From: Actinomycetes bacterium
GTDB taxonomy: Bacteria; Actinomycetota; Acidimicrobiia; Acidimicrobiales; JAMCPL01
Direction: 5' to 3'
DNA length: 64,000 bases
NCBI GenBank assembly: GCA_021816935.1
Contig: JAKAWR010000010.1
Coordinates: forward strand, 1 to 64,000
Positions 43,378 through 51,898 of this stretch are shown here, in pieces. Position numbers and translations under genes: made by a program. The stretch's first letter is position 1. Every line of letters starts with the position of its first letter. Below the pieces are notes generated by a model. It made no database searches. It was not told the DNA's origin and worked only from the letters and a program-made list of their open reading frames with translations.

Positions 43378-45159
43378 TCAGCCCAGCGGGATCGTGTCGC
43401 CGGCTTGATTCACGTCGTGGGTCTCGTCGTTGCCACCGGGCCGGCCTGTGCGCTCGAGACGGTCCCGGTTGCCTGGCAGGCCCCTATCCTCGGCATTACC
43501 GATGCCGCCGGGATCATCGTCATCGGCGGGTCGGCTCTCGCCACCAGACCGGCCCGGGCCGGTGGCAGGGTCGATATTGCGGGCTTGGTCCGAGTCGGAG
43601 GCCCGGTCGGTATTGCCTGACTGACCCGATCCGGCGAGTACAGCCTTCGTTCCCTCGGCAAGGATCCTCTCGCCTCGCTCCCTGAGCTCGTCCAGGGTGC
43701 GCATGGCTTCATTGAACTTCTCGATCCGGACGGCAATCCACCGTTCCAGCGGGGGGACTTCTGCACCCGCTCTCGTGACCGTATGAAGCTGGACCCTTCC
43801 GATTCCCTTGAGACTCCTCGGTCGTAGCGGCCGCGTCACCAGACCAGAGCTGAGGAATTCGGGATCACCCTCGAGGGAGCGGGCTATCTCGTCCGTGATC
43901 GTTATCGCTCCCGGGTTCGTGATTGCCATGGCACGGCTCGCTATATTGACGACAGCCCCGAAATAGTCGCCTTCCTGGACGATTACGGGCCCGTAGGCGA
44001 TGGCGACTCTCACGTCAGACAGCAGATCGTCATCGGCATACGCCTCGGAGAGCGAGAGGCCTATCCGGCAGGCAGTCAGGGGGGAATCGGCAACGAACAT
44101 GACCTCGTCCCCGATCATTTTTACCACGCGCCCGCCGCCGGCGGTCACGGTGTCGTGGGCCACCTCGTCGAACCGCGCTATGACTGCCGCCAATTCCTCT
44201 CCAGACGCCTGCTGAGTCAGTACCGTGTAACCCACCATGTCGGCGAAACCTACGGCCAGGGATGGCGAGGTTGGTGCCAGTCCCCGGTTGCGGAGCGACA
44301 TGGCGCGCCTTACGGCGGCTTGGACGTGCCGTCTCCAAACGTACTCCAGCATCCGGCCCATAAAGGGCATCCAGGATCCGGCGATTCCTGCGAGGCGATC
44401 GGCCTGGGCCACATGATCGAAGTCCCCGGCAGCCTGATTTGCAAGCGCAAGCGCCGAACTTACCTGTGCGTCAGCAATCCGCTCCATCGAGGATCCGATC
44501 ACCCGTGCCATGTCAATGGCTTCGTTCTGCTCGATTACGCCCAGTCGCGTCATGGCGATGAAAACCTGAACAGCCTCGAGATCCAGGTCGGTGAAGATCG
44601 CTTCGTCTTCTCCTACGTCCGGAAAGCCCAGTGCTCGCCAGAGACGGCGGGCCACCTGCACCTCTATGCCGCTTCTATCCACCAGCTGGGCTTCGGTGTA
44701 GTAGGGGCCTACGGGAAGGAGCAGCTTGTCTGCCACGAGCAGATCAGCTATGCCGTCCGAAAGAGCAGCATCTATCGTGGCGGTAGGGACGCCCTTTTCG
44801 GAAAGGAACCTCCTGATCCGGTTGACAGCGCTAGTTCGTTCCGCCGCTGGCCGACTAGGAGTTCCCGGGTGCCCGGTCACAACGTCCGTTGGGCCTCTTG
44901 CGGATCCGGTTTCCTGTTGTGCAGTAGGGTTGCGCTCTCCTCCAGGCATCGGTCGAAGCCCTGCTGTATCGTGCGGCTTAGCTCTCGGATCAGTTCGCTG
45001 TCCCGTGGCATCCGCGGTCCCGCCCGCCTGCCGGTCCGCGCCAGGATTCGTTCCTACGGATGGTTTGCCTGCGATACCTGGTGCGGGCTGCGCCGGTTTG
45101 GCGACGAGGCGGCGTCGCAGGCGTAGTCGGCGGAATCGCGGTAGACGGGCTTTATCCAT
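43378..45159 (-). CDS. Class III adenylate cyclase with N-terminal regulatory (pH-sensor-like) domain
   Basis: 593 aa. Catalytic CHD domain: metal Asp307 in AVGFADMVGYTVL, Asp351 in VVKMIGDEVMF, Lys347 as a possible adenine-specifying residue, and GDYFGAVVNIASRAM carrying the transition-state Asn/Arg. The preceding region (about 110-290), with IDAALSDGIADLLVADKLLLP and GRMLEYVWRRHVQAAVRR, resembles the autoinhibitory pH-sensing domain of mycobacterial Rv1264. The first 105 and last 90 residues are Gly/Asp/Arg-rich. It produces cAMP; regulation by acidity is inferred only from homology. Confidence 0.9.
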   Translation of the reverse strand: MDKARLPRFRRLRLRRRLVAKPAQPAPGIAGKPSVGTNPGADRQAGGTADATGQRTDPRAKPHDTAGLRPMPGGERNPTAQQETGSARGPTDVVTGHPGTPSRPAAERTSAVNRIRRFLSEKGVPTATIDAALSDGIADLLVADKLLLPVGPYYTEAQLVDRSGIEVQVARRLWRALGFPDVGEDEAIFTDLDLEAVQVFIAMTRLGVIEQNEAIDMARVIGSSMERIADAQVSSALALANQAAGDFDHVAQADRLAGIAGSWMPFMGRMLEYVWRRHVQAAVRRAMSLRNRGLAPTSPSLAVGFADMVGYTVLTQQASGEELAAVIARFDEVAHDTVTAGGGRVVKMIGDEVMFVADSPLTACRIGLSLSEAYADDDLLSDVRVAIAYGPVIVQEGDYFGAVVNIASRAMAITNPGAITITDEIARSLEGDPEFLSSGLVTRPLRPRSLKGIGRVQLHTVTRAGAEVPPLERWIAVRIEKFNEAMRTLDELRERGERILAEGTKAVLAGSGQSGNTDRASDSDQARNIDPATGPGRSGGESRPADDDDPGGIGNAEDRGLPGNRDRLERTGRPGGNDETHDVNQAGDTIPLG

Positions 45160-45240
45160 GCCGGTGTTCGTTCTCGGCGGTGCGGCTTGCGGTCACCCTT
45201 CCAGGCTACGTCCCTACAGGTCCCGTATACAATGAACCTG

Positions 45241-45375
45241 ATGCAATTCTACCAGCTCGAACCGGTGGCGGGTGTTCTGTTCGCTGCCGTCAGATGCGCT
45301 TCGCCGTTCCATCGTGGTCGTGGGAGCGCCCGCGACTACCTTCCTGCCTCATGTCCCTGTCCGCGGGATGCCTGA
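45241..45375 (+). CDS. 44-aa leaderless small ORF upstream of cofC
   Basis: TACAAT at 45228-45233 is followed 7 nt later by ATG 45241, which opens 44 codons (MQFYQLEPVAGVLFAAVRCA ... ASCPCPRDA) ending TGA 45373-45375, 24 nt before the cofC GTG. The promoter geometry is the best evidence; the peptide is unrecognised with three Cys near its end. It may be a leader peptide that gives cofC translation, which has no clear ribosome binding site. Confidence 0.35.
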   Translation: MQFYQLEPVAGVLFAAVRCASPFHRGRGSARDYLPASCPCPRDA

Positions 45376-45399
45376 TCCCCGGCGACTTCTTGCAACGTC

Positions 45400-46044
45400 G
45401 TGAGTCCCGATCCCCAATGGCTGCTTGCTGCACCCGAAGCGGTTGCGTCCGGGTCTGCTGCCGTACTGGTGCCGGTCAAGGCATTTCACGATGCGAAACG
45501 TCGCCTCTCTTCCGAGCTTTCCACCGAGGAACGGGCGACTCTGGCGCGCACCCTTGCGGAAGGAGTTGTTGCGGCAGCGGCTCCGCTGCCCTGCGCTGTC
45601 GCATGCGACAGCGAGGAGGTGGCTTTGTGGGCGCAGGACCTCGACTTGATCTTGTTGGAGATGCCGCCCTCGGATCTGAACGAGGCCGTCTCGGAGGGGC
45701 TCCGGCGTTTGTGGGCGATGGGGGCCGGCGAGGTCGTGGTGGCATCAGGCGATCTACCCGGCGCCCGCGACCTGAGCCGCCTTACGGGGTTTGCGGGCGT
45801 AACGATCGTTCCCGACAGAGGGGAACAGGGGACCAACGTATTATGCCTTCCCAGGAACTCCACCCTTCAGGTGTCGTACGGCCCAGGATCGTTCAGGCGC
45901 CACCTGCGCCTTGCGGCCCTTGCGGGAACGCCGGCACGGGTGCTGCGAATGCCGGAGTTGATGCTCGATATCGATCTCCCTGAGGATCTACGCGATGCCG
46001 TTCTTGCGAAGCGCGACTCTGGGTTGTCGCCGCCTTCGAACTGA
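45400..46044 (+). CDS. cofC: CofC/FbiD, phospholactate (phosphoenolpyruvate) guanylyltransferase
   Basis: 214 aa. It activates 2-phospholactate or phosphoenolpyruvate with GTP in the F420 pathway. The nucleotidyltransferase fold begins AAVLVPVKAFHDAKRRLSSEL (GTP loop with VPVKxxxxAKxRL). VVASGDLPGARDLSRL carries the DLP segment and VPDRGEQGTNVLCLP the metal- and base-contacting GTN. Known actinobacterial FbiD uses phosphoenolpyruvate. No fbiA/fbiB is nearby. The GTG start lacks a Shine-Dalgarno sequence. Confidence 0.9.
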   Translation: MSPDPQWLLAAPEAVASGSAAVLVPVKAFHDAKRRLSSELSTEERATLARTLAEGVVAAAAPLPCAVACDSEEVALWAQDLDLILLEMPPSDLNEAVSEGLRRLWAMGAGEVVVASGDLPGARDLSRLTGFAGVTIVPDRGEQGTNVLCLPRNSTLQVSYGPGSFRRHLRLAALAGTPARVLRMPELMLDIDLPEDLRDAVLAKRDSGLSPPSN

Positions 46045-46053
46045 GCAAAGGGC

Positions 46054-46084
46054 GGCGGCGAAGGTCGTAGCGACCTTCGCCGCC
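46054..46084. terminator. 14-bp perfect hairpin between cofC and hup, convergent terminator
   Basis: GGCGGCGAAGGTCG (46054-46067), loop TAG, CGACCTTCGCCGCC (46071-46084): a perfect 14-bp stem with a 3-nt loop, 10 nt past the cofC stop and 44 nt past the hup stop, between convergent genes. No T-tract on either side. A stem-only bidirectional terminator fits its place. Confidence 0.6.
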
Positions 46085-46127
46085 TATGGGCTCCATGCTG
46101 GAGCGTGTCAGTAATCCGTGGGCAGTT

Positions 46128-46664
46128 CTAGCGGGAGCGTGAACCGGCGCTGGGCGCAGGCCGTCTTGCGGGCGCCGCCTTCTTTGCGGGTGCAGGCTTT
46201 CTTGCCGGAGCGGCCTTCTTTGCAGCAGCGGGTTTCCCGGCGGGGACGGCCTTCTTTGCGGGTGCGGCCTTTGCCGATACTCGGGGCGCGGCCTTCTTTG
46301 TAGCAGCGGCCTTCTTTGCAGCAGCGGGTTTCCCAGCGGGGGCCGCCTTCTTCGGAGGGGCAACCTTCTTTACGGCGGGTGCTGCCGCCTTGCCGTTGAG
46401 GACATCCTTCACAGTGCTGCTGACCGCGAACCTAAGGCCCTTCGAGGCGGGGATCCTCATGGCCGCACCTGTCTGCGGGTTCCTGCCCGAGCGAGCGCCC
46501 CTCTTGGTAGGGTTGAAGCTTCCAAAGCCAATCAACGAAACACGGTTGTTCTTCTTTACCTCGTTCACGATCGTCGTCCTGAAGGCATCGAGCACCTGCT
46601 CTATATTGCGCTTCGATACATCCGTGGCTCTGCCGATAGCGTCGACGAGTTCTGCCTTGTTCAT
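46128..46664 (-). CDS. hup: HU-like DNA-binding protein with Lys/Ala/Pro-rich tail
   Basis: 178 aa from ATG 46664 (AGGAGG 5-6 nt upstream; one of the few clear Shine-Dalgarno starts here). Residues 1-90 are HU: MNKAELVDAIGRATDVSKRN, then IGFGSFNPTKRGARSGRNPQTGAAMRIPASK (DNA-binding arm). The tail of about 85 residues repeats KKAAPAGKPAAAKKA motifs, like mycobacterial HupB and other actinobacterial HU-H1 hybrids that compact DNA. It ends at a strong hairpin facing cofC. It is next to the orphan coupling ATPase, divergent. Confidence 0.95.
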   Translation of the reverse strand: MNKAELVDAIGRATDVSKRNIEQVLDAFRTTIVNEVKKNNRVSLIGFGSFNPTKRGARSGRNPQTGAAMRIPASKGLRFAVSSTVKDVLNGKAAAPAVKKVAPPKKAAPAGKPAAAKKAAATKKAAPRVSAKAAPAKKAVPAGKPAAAKKAAPARKPAPAKKAAPARRPAPSAGSRSR

Positions 46665-46765
46665 GTTGCCTCCTTGTCTTTGGCCGCCCATATAGCGAAC
46701 CGATAAACATTTAAGCCGATTCCAGGCCGCAGGTCAATGATTTTCACGGCTGCTATGCTCTCGGC

Positions 46766-48307
46766 GTGAGCGGGACTCTCGAGGAGCACCAACCGGGGCG
46801 CCCACCGGGACATCGGGAGGGGCGGCAACCGGGGCACCAGGAGGGGCGGCAACCGGGGTGCGGGTCGGCAGACCTTGATGCGCTGAGAGCCATGGGGAGT
46901 GGAGCGATATACCTTGGTGCACGGGAGGGGATGTGGGTGCATGCAAGGCCCGAACGGTCGGTGATGGTGCTTGGCCCACCGCGTTCCGGCAAGACGACAT
47001 CGATCGTGATCCCGGCCGTGCTTTCCGCAGACGGTCCTGTCGTGTCCACGTCGACGAAGCCGGAGGTCATGAGATCGACCGTTCACCAGAGGCTCCGGCT
47101 TGGGCCGTGCTACCTGTACGATCCGAGCGGGAAGATCGATCTTCCAGAAGGTGTGGAGCGCCTCGTGTGGTCCCCGGTGGCGGCCTCTGCGGATTGGAGG
47201 CAGGCCCAGATCGTGTCACGAATGATGGTGAGGACTGCGCGAGTGCCCGGCGGGGGTGTTGATTCGGGAAGCGCTCACCGGGATCCGCATTGGACAGAGC
47301 GGGCTGAGTCGTTGCTGGCTTCGCTCCTTCACGCCGCAGCGCTCACGGACAGGCCGATGAGGGACGTCGTGTCATGGGTGGATGCCCGCAAGGCATCCGA
47401 AGCCCTGGACGTTCTCGAGCGTGGTGGCGACCCGTCCGCCTTTGCGCGTGATCTACTGTCCGGGATCGTGGCAACGGACCTAAGGGAGCTGAGCGGGATC
47501 TGGTCGTCTGCGTCGGGGGTTCTCGGAGCGTATCGCAACGAACCGGCCATTGCCTCGACGAAGGGGCCCGCCTTCGATTCCGCAGGCTTCTGCCGGTCGC
47601 GGGGGACGGTTTACGTCTGTGCGTCCGGCCTGGACCAGGATCTGGCGGCCCCTTTGATCGTCGGGCTCCTGACCGATATCCAGAATGCACGGTTTGCGAT
47701 ACATAGCGATATGGCAGGAGAGCACGGTGGTGTGCCACCGGTGCTGTTCGCACTCGATGAAGTAGCGAACATTGCTCCCCTGCCGAACATGACTTCGCTC
47801 GCGAGTGAGGGTGGAGGTCAGGGTATTGTGACACTGGCATGCCTCCAGGACCTTTCCCAGGCGCGGCAAAGATGGGGCGATCAGGCGGAAGGCTTCATGT
47901 CGCTTTTCGGAGTCACGGTGGAGCTTCCCGGGATCAAGAACCCGCGTACCCTGCAAGCCGTCGAACTTCTTTCGGGGACTGCCGAAAGGAGGCGTGAGTC
48001 GGTGACCGGTCCGGCAGACCGACCGGGCGTCGTCAACCTGGCGGCAGGGCTCCTTTCGGGGGGTGGTCGTCAGTTGCCTCAGCCGACGCGGACCGTTTCC
48101 ACGGAGATGCGGCCAGTGCTACCGGCAGCCGAGGTGGCACGGGGCCGCCCAGGCGCAGCACTCCTCATTGACGAACGGAGCTCGATGTCGTGGGTCACGC
48201 TCACGCCATGGTTCGATTGGGAGCCGTTCAGGTCGGCGGTCCGTGTCCAGTCCCGCTCAATGGAGCGTGACCGCCTCTCCAGCGGGTCGGGCGGGCGAGA
48301 GCTGTAG
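46766..48307 (+). CDS. Orphan VirD4/TraG-type coupling ATPase
   Basis: 513 aa, GTG start 6 nt after an extended -10 (TGC plus TATGCT, 46754-46759). Walker A is VMVLGPPRSGKTTSIVIPAV (about 67-86), Walker B VLFALDEVANIAPLPNM (Asp331-Glu332), with GQGIVTLACLQDLSQARQRWG as the typical coupling-protein helix after it. PHWTERAESLLASLLHAA is a further TraG/VirD4 segment. There is no N-terminal membrane anchor; instead it begins with imperfect GHREGRQPGHQEGRQPG repeats. No relaxase or secretion-channel genes are near. It may move DNA or protein through an unrecognised route, or be a chromosomal relic. Confidence 0.85.
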   Translation: MSGTLEEHQPGRPPGHREGRQPGHQEGRQPGCGSADLDALRAMGSGAIYLGAREGMWVHARPERSVMVLGPPRSGKTTSIVIPAVLSADGPVVSTSTKPEVMRSTVHQRLRLGPCYLYDPSGKIDLPEGVERLVWSPVAASADWRQAQIVSRMMVRTARVPGGGVDSGSAHRDPHWTERAESLLASLLHAAALTDRPMRDVVSWVDARKASEALDVLERGGDPSAFARDLLSGIVATDLRELSGIWSSASGVLGAYRNEPAIASTKGPAFDSAGFCRSRGTVYVCASGLDQDLAAPLIVGLLTDIQNARFAIHSDMAGEHGGVPPVLFALDEVANIAPLPNMTSLASEGGGQGIVTLACLQDLSQARQRWGDQAEGFMSLFGVTVELPGIKNPRTLQAVELLSGTAERRRESVTGPADRPGVVNLAAGLLSGGGRQLPQPTRTVSTEMRPVLPAAEVARGRPGAALLIDERSSMSWVTLTPWFDWEPFRSAVRVQSRSMERDRLSSGSGGREL

Positions 48308-48334
48308 CCTGCAACGGGCTACGGCACTTGGCAG

Positions 48335-51300
48335 TCAATCGGCGGATCCCTCATCCCGTCGCGAGACGGGATTCGCGTCGAGGCGGATGGTGGCGATCTC
48401 GTAGGGGCTCAGGACGCAGGATCCATCGAATGGCGCGACCGTTGAGCCAGCCAGGTTTACGATCGAGCCCGGCAAACCGGGCAGTTCGATCGTCGTGGGC
48501 GACCCTGCCGGGTTGAACACGCGCAACTCGACTGCGTGAGCGTGACGTCGCAGCGACGATATTTCGGCGGTTCCCAGGCGAACTTCCAGAGCCGAGCCGC
48601 TGGCCGGGAGTGCCCCCCCACCTTCGCTGTCGACTGCATCCAGTTCGGAGAAGGCGTCTTCGGCCAACTCGTACGGATTGGAGTACTTCGTGCTGAGAGC
48701 GTATCGCGCAACGATTTCCTTGCCGAGCAACTGGAGCCCGGCTACGGGCGTGAGCGGTCCGGCTGGGAGCGGCCTGTACCTCATGCCGAGCCGTGACAGC
48801 ATCCCCGTCGCCCGCAGAAGCGTGATCGCGAGTGAGCGTGCCTGGCCTCCGGTCATGCCCACCTTCGTACCTACCGTCCGGGCGGCGCCTTCAGTCGCGC
48901 CCAGCTGCCGGTCAGGTACCATGGCCACCTGCAGCTGGGCACCCGCCATGCGCTGGCCTTCCGCCTTTGCCTGAGCAGCAGGTCGTCCGGCCTCCTGTCT
49001 TGGCGCCAGGGTCGTCCGCCGAGGTCCCGAATCTGCAATTTCGATGAGCTCGTACTCGCATAGGCCCTGGTGGGCAAGCGTCAACCCGCCAGCTGATACG
49101 AAGCCTCGTGACGGGAAGGTTGGAAGGCCGACCTCCTCCGAGCGACCCTCGGCATCGAGCCCGCGTTCGACCTGACCGAAGGCGTCACCGGCAACCGAGC
49201 AGCGGGCGGGCGAGGGGAGGGGGAAGTGGACGCGCAGCCGGTGGTCCCTCGCCGGATTGACGAAAGACGTTGTAACCCGGAGTAGCCGGTCGCCGGCCCT
49301 GAGCTCCAAGAGGGTCACGACTGCCACCCGGGCGGAGCCTGTCCGCTTCGAGCAGGATGGGTCGAGTGCTTCGGGCCAGGTGAACATTGCATCAATTTGT
49401 ACGGTGGCACGCACCGGGCCGCGCTCCACTACCGATACTTCCACGGCATCTGGCGTATCGACGAGCGAGTCGGCGGGAGGAGGGGAGTAATTGTAGGAGT
49501 CTCCGGCATCGCCGCTGTCGACGAGGCGACCGAACCCGGAGATACCGTCGACCGACCATGTGCCGCTTTCCGGATCCACGATAATCTCGACGATCCCGTT
49601 TGACATCACGGTGCCGCCGGGCCCTTCGATGACGGCGACCGGACTCTCCAGTGGAGCAGGCTCAAACGCTTTCCAACCGAATCCGGGCACATCGCCCGCC
49701 AGCGCAAGCACCCTTCTATGGGGCTTGCGATCAAGGTGGACGTTGACCACCGTCCCGGGGTTTTCGGCGATGAGCGTCGCGAGGTGCTGCTTTGCCGCGT
49801 CGACCTGCAGGCCCACCTTCTCCGACGGGCCGAGCGTAACGTGAACCTCTATGTATGGGGGGGTGCGCCCCGACGGGGGAGTGCGCTCGGAGGGCTGGGC
49901 GTGCTCGGACGGGGCGGTGTGCTCGGAGGAGTGGACCAGGTCCATGGTGATTTCCTGGACCCAGTCGTCCATGATTTTCGGGGACTGCAGCATCGGAAGC
50001 ACATGGGCGACGGTCTCGGCGCTAAAGGTGAGTGGTCCCGGGATCGCGGCCGTTTCGTGCAGTACCTGTACACCTTCCGGGGCCGGCCCCGAAGCTGGGA
50101 TCAGGACCTCCACCATGGCAGAGCGGCGTCTCGCCGACGGGTTAACTACAGTGGGCCCTGAGATGGCGAGATTGCCAGCCAAGCGTGCGAGTGACTGCTC
50201 CGATATCCCCTTGGCGATCTCGGTTGCCTCTCGGAAACGGCCGTTCACCGTGTCCACCACTTCGTCGACGGAGCACGCACATATAGAGTCGTGCGCCTCG
50301 TTCCAGATTGCGTACTTCCATGCAATCTCGAAGAGGCGCTCGGGCCATTCGCCGTCGGGTAGGTAAAGCGCGGCGTAGGGTTCGGCTCGTCTCTCGAGCT
50401 CCATAAAGGTCTGGTCGGCAGCGACCTTTACGTCGACATGATTGGACGCTACCCCCATAAGAAGATTCGCCCGAGCGCCGGATCGAAGCTCGCCTCTGTG
50501 CGTGCGGGGCCCCGGAAGCTCACTCCGGCCCAGCCCGGACGCCGCCGTAGCGGTGCTTCGTGAGAGGGCTGCGGGCAGCGATTCAACGGCGAGGGTGACG
50601 TGATCGAAGCCGAGAGCGCCCCACCGCCGCCGCTCATCCGGATCGCCCAGCAGAGCCTGCGCTTCCTGCACCGTGGCTGCAAGGTGATGTTGCGGAGGTT
50701 CGTGATCGCTTCCGTTCATGACGAGCAGGTGGCCGTCTATGGCGTCGTGGAATCGCACGGCGGTTTCGCGGAGGCGGCCGAGGAGAACACCGGGATCCTC
50801 AGGGAGGTGAACGCCGTTGGAGTAGCCCTCGAGTAGATACTCGGCCTCCACCGCCGAGCCATCGGGAGATTCCCAGGTGAACGTTGTCGTGGTTACCGAT
50901 GAAGGTACCCCCCTCCAGACGATAGCTGTCCCGAAACCCGCAAGACGAAGGATCTGGGGCATCTGGGCGATGTGGCCGAACATGTCCGGCAGGTAGCCAA
51001 TCTGCATCGCTCCGCCGAAGCTCGCGGCCCTCTCCATGCCGAGTTGCAGGTTCCTCACCAGCGCCTCGCCGGAGACCAGGAACTCGTCAGCGAGTACGTA
51101 CCAGGGGCCAAGGGTTATACGCCCTGCGAGAGCGAGGGATCTGATCCGTTCTTCGTTTCCGGGACGGACCTCAAGGTAGTCGTCGACCATCGCCATCTGG
51201 CCGTCCATGAGGAATGCAGCGTAGCCCGGGTCGCCCTCCATGATGTCCAGAACGGAGTCAACTACGCCTACTAGCCTCATGCGGAACCGCTGGTACGACG

Positions 51301-51355
51301 AGTACCATTCCCGGTCCCAGTGAGTGTGGGGGACGATCGAGATGTGGAGGTCCAT
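48335..51355 (-). CDS. Glycoside hydrolase family 38 alpha-mannosidase
   Basis: About 1006 aa from ATG 51355, chosen because TAGCAT lies 7 nt upstream (leaderless pattern). The GH38 zinc-site motif is HTHWDREWY (residues 10-18). The nucleophile Asp is in YLPDMFGHIAQMPQILR (Asp124), and further metal-site text is NGSDHEPPQHH. The central three-helix and C-terminal beta domains are present, with a Ser/Pro/His insertion (SEHTAPSEHAQPSERTPP) and a Gln/Ala-rich stretch. It hydrolyses alpha-mannosides from the non-reducing end; cytoplasmic, without signal peptide. Confidence 0.93.
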   Translation of the reverse strand: MDLHISIVPHTHWDREWYSSYQRFRMRLVGVVDSVLDIMEGDPGYAAFLMDGQMAMVDDYLEVRPGNEERIRSLALAGRITLGPWYVLADEFLVSGEALVRNLQLGMERAASFGGAMQIGYLPDMFGHIAQMPQILRLAGFGTAIVWRGVPSSVTTTTFTWESPDGSAVEAEYLLEGYSNGVHLPEDPGVLLGRLRETAVRFHDAIDGHLLVMNGSDHEPPQHHLAATVQEAQALLGDPDERRRWGALGFDHVTLAVESLPAALSRSTATAASGLGRSELPGPRTHRGELRSGARANLLMGVASNHVDVKVAADQTFMELERRAEPYAALYLPDGEWPERLFEIAWKYAIWNEAHDSICACSVDEVVDTVNGRFREATEIAKGISEQSLARLAGNLAISGPTVVNPSARRRSAMVEVLIPASGPAPEGVQVLHETAAIPGPLTFSAETVAHVLPMLQSPKIMDDWVQEITMDLVHSSEHTAPSEHAQPSERTPPSGRTPPYIEVHVTLGPSEKVGLQVDAAKQHLATLIAENPGTVVNVHLDRKPHRRVLALAGDVPGFGWKAFEPAPLESPVAVIEGPGGTVMSNGIVEIIVDPESGTWSVDGISGFGRLVDSGDAGDSYNYSPPPADSLVDTPDAVEVSVVERGPVRATVQIDAMFTWPEALDPSCSKRTGSARVAVVTLLELRAGDRLLRVTTSFVNPARDHRLRVHFPLPSPARCSVAGDAFGQVERGLDAEGRSEEVGLPTFPSRGFVSAGGLTLAHQGLCEYELIEIADSGPRRTTLAPRQEAGRPAAQAKAEGQRMAGAQLQVAMVPDRQLGATEGAARTVGTKVGMTGGQARSLAITLLRATGMLSRLGMRYRPLPAGPLTPVAGLQLLGKEIVARYALSTKYSNPYELAEDAFSELDAVDSEGGGALPASGSALEVRLGTAEISSLRRHAHAVELRVFNPAGSPTTIELPGLPGSIVNLAGSTVAPFDGSCVLSPYEIATIRLDANPVSRRDEGSAD

Positions 51356-51459
51356 CGCGTCGATGCTACAGGGCGGGGGCATGGATAACTGCTCCTCCAT
51401 GATCACGCGCCACCACGCCTGATCGGCGTGGCGGCGGTCATATGCGATAAGAGTGGAGT

Positions 51460-51876
51460 ATGAGGATCGCGTTCGGAACCGATGAGGAGACCGTGGTAAC
51501 GGGGGCGCTTGTGGCGCAACTGGAGAAGATGGGCCACGAAGTTATTTGGACGGCGAGGGGTGAAGAGTGGCCAGAAGTCGGGAGGGGAGTAGGCGAGGCG
51601 GTCGCGAACGCCTACGCCGATGCAGGGATAGTCTGCTGCTGGACCGGTACGGGCGTGTCGATAGCCGCGAACAAGGTCCGGGGCGTGCGTGCGGCGCTGT
51701 GCTGCGATGCCGAGACGGCTCGCGGGGCGAGGCGTTGGAACGACGCCAACGTCTGCTGTCTCAGCCTGCGGTTGATATCAGAGGAGGTCGGAAGGGAGAT
51801 CCTTGACGTTTTCCTCTCGGTGGGTCCGGATGAGGGTGAGGCCCCGCGGATAGGCCGCGTCGAAGCCCTCCCGTGA
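51460..51876 (+). CDS. rpiB: RpiB/LacA/LacB family sugar-phosphate isomerase
   Basis: 138 aa. The fold starts MRIAFGTDEETVVTGALVAQL; typical family members begin RIAIGSDHAG, so the substrate-binding Asp-His pair is Asp-Glu here. The active-site Cys region is VCCWTGTGVSIAANKVRGVRAAL, where most have CGSGIGMSIAANK. NDANVCCLSLRLISEE is intact. Three Cys pairs (VCCW, LCCD, VCCL) are notable. It interconverts ribose 5-phosphate and ribulose 5-phosphate or a related pair; the substrate is unsure. Confidence 0.85.
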   Translation: MRIAFGTDEETVVTGALVAQLEKMGHEVIWTARGEEWPEVGRGVGEAVANAYADAGIVCCWTGTGVSIAANKVRGVRAALCCDAETARGARRWNDANVCCLSLRLISEEVGREILDVFLSVGPDEGEAPRIGRVEALP

Positions 51877-51898
51877 TAGCGCTCCGCTCGTCAACCCT

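Noticed and set aside
46766-48307. Integrated conjugative element
   Set aside because: Only the coupling-type ATPase is present; no relaxase, integrase, attachment-site duplication or secretion genes lie around it, and flanking genes are core.
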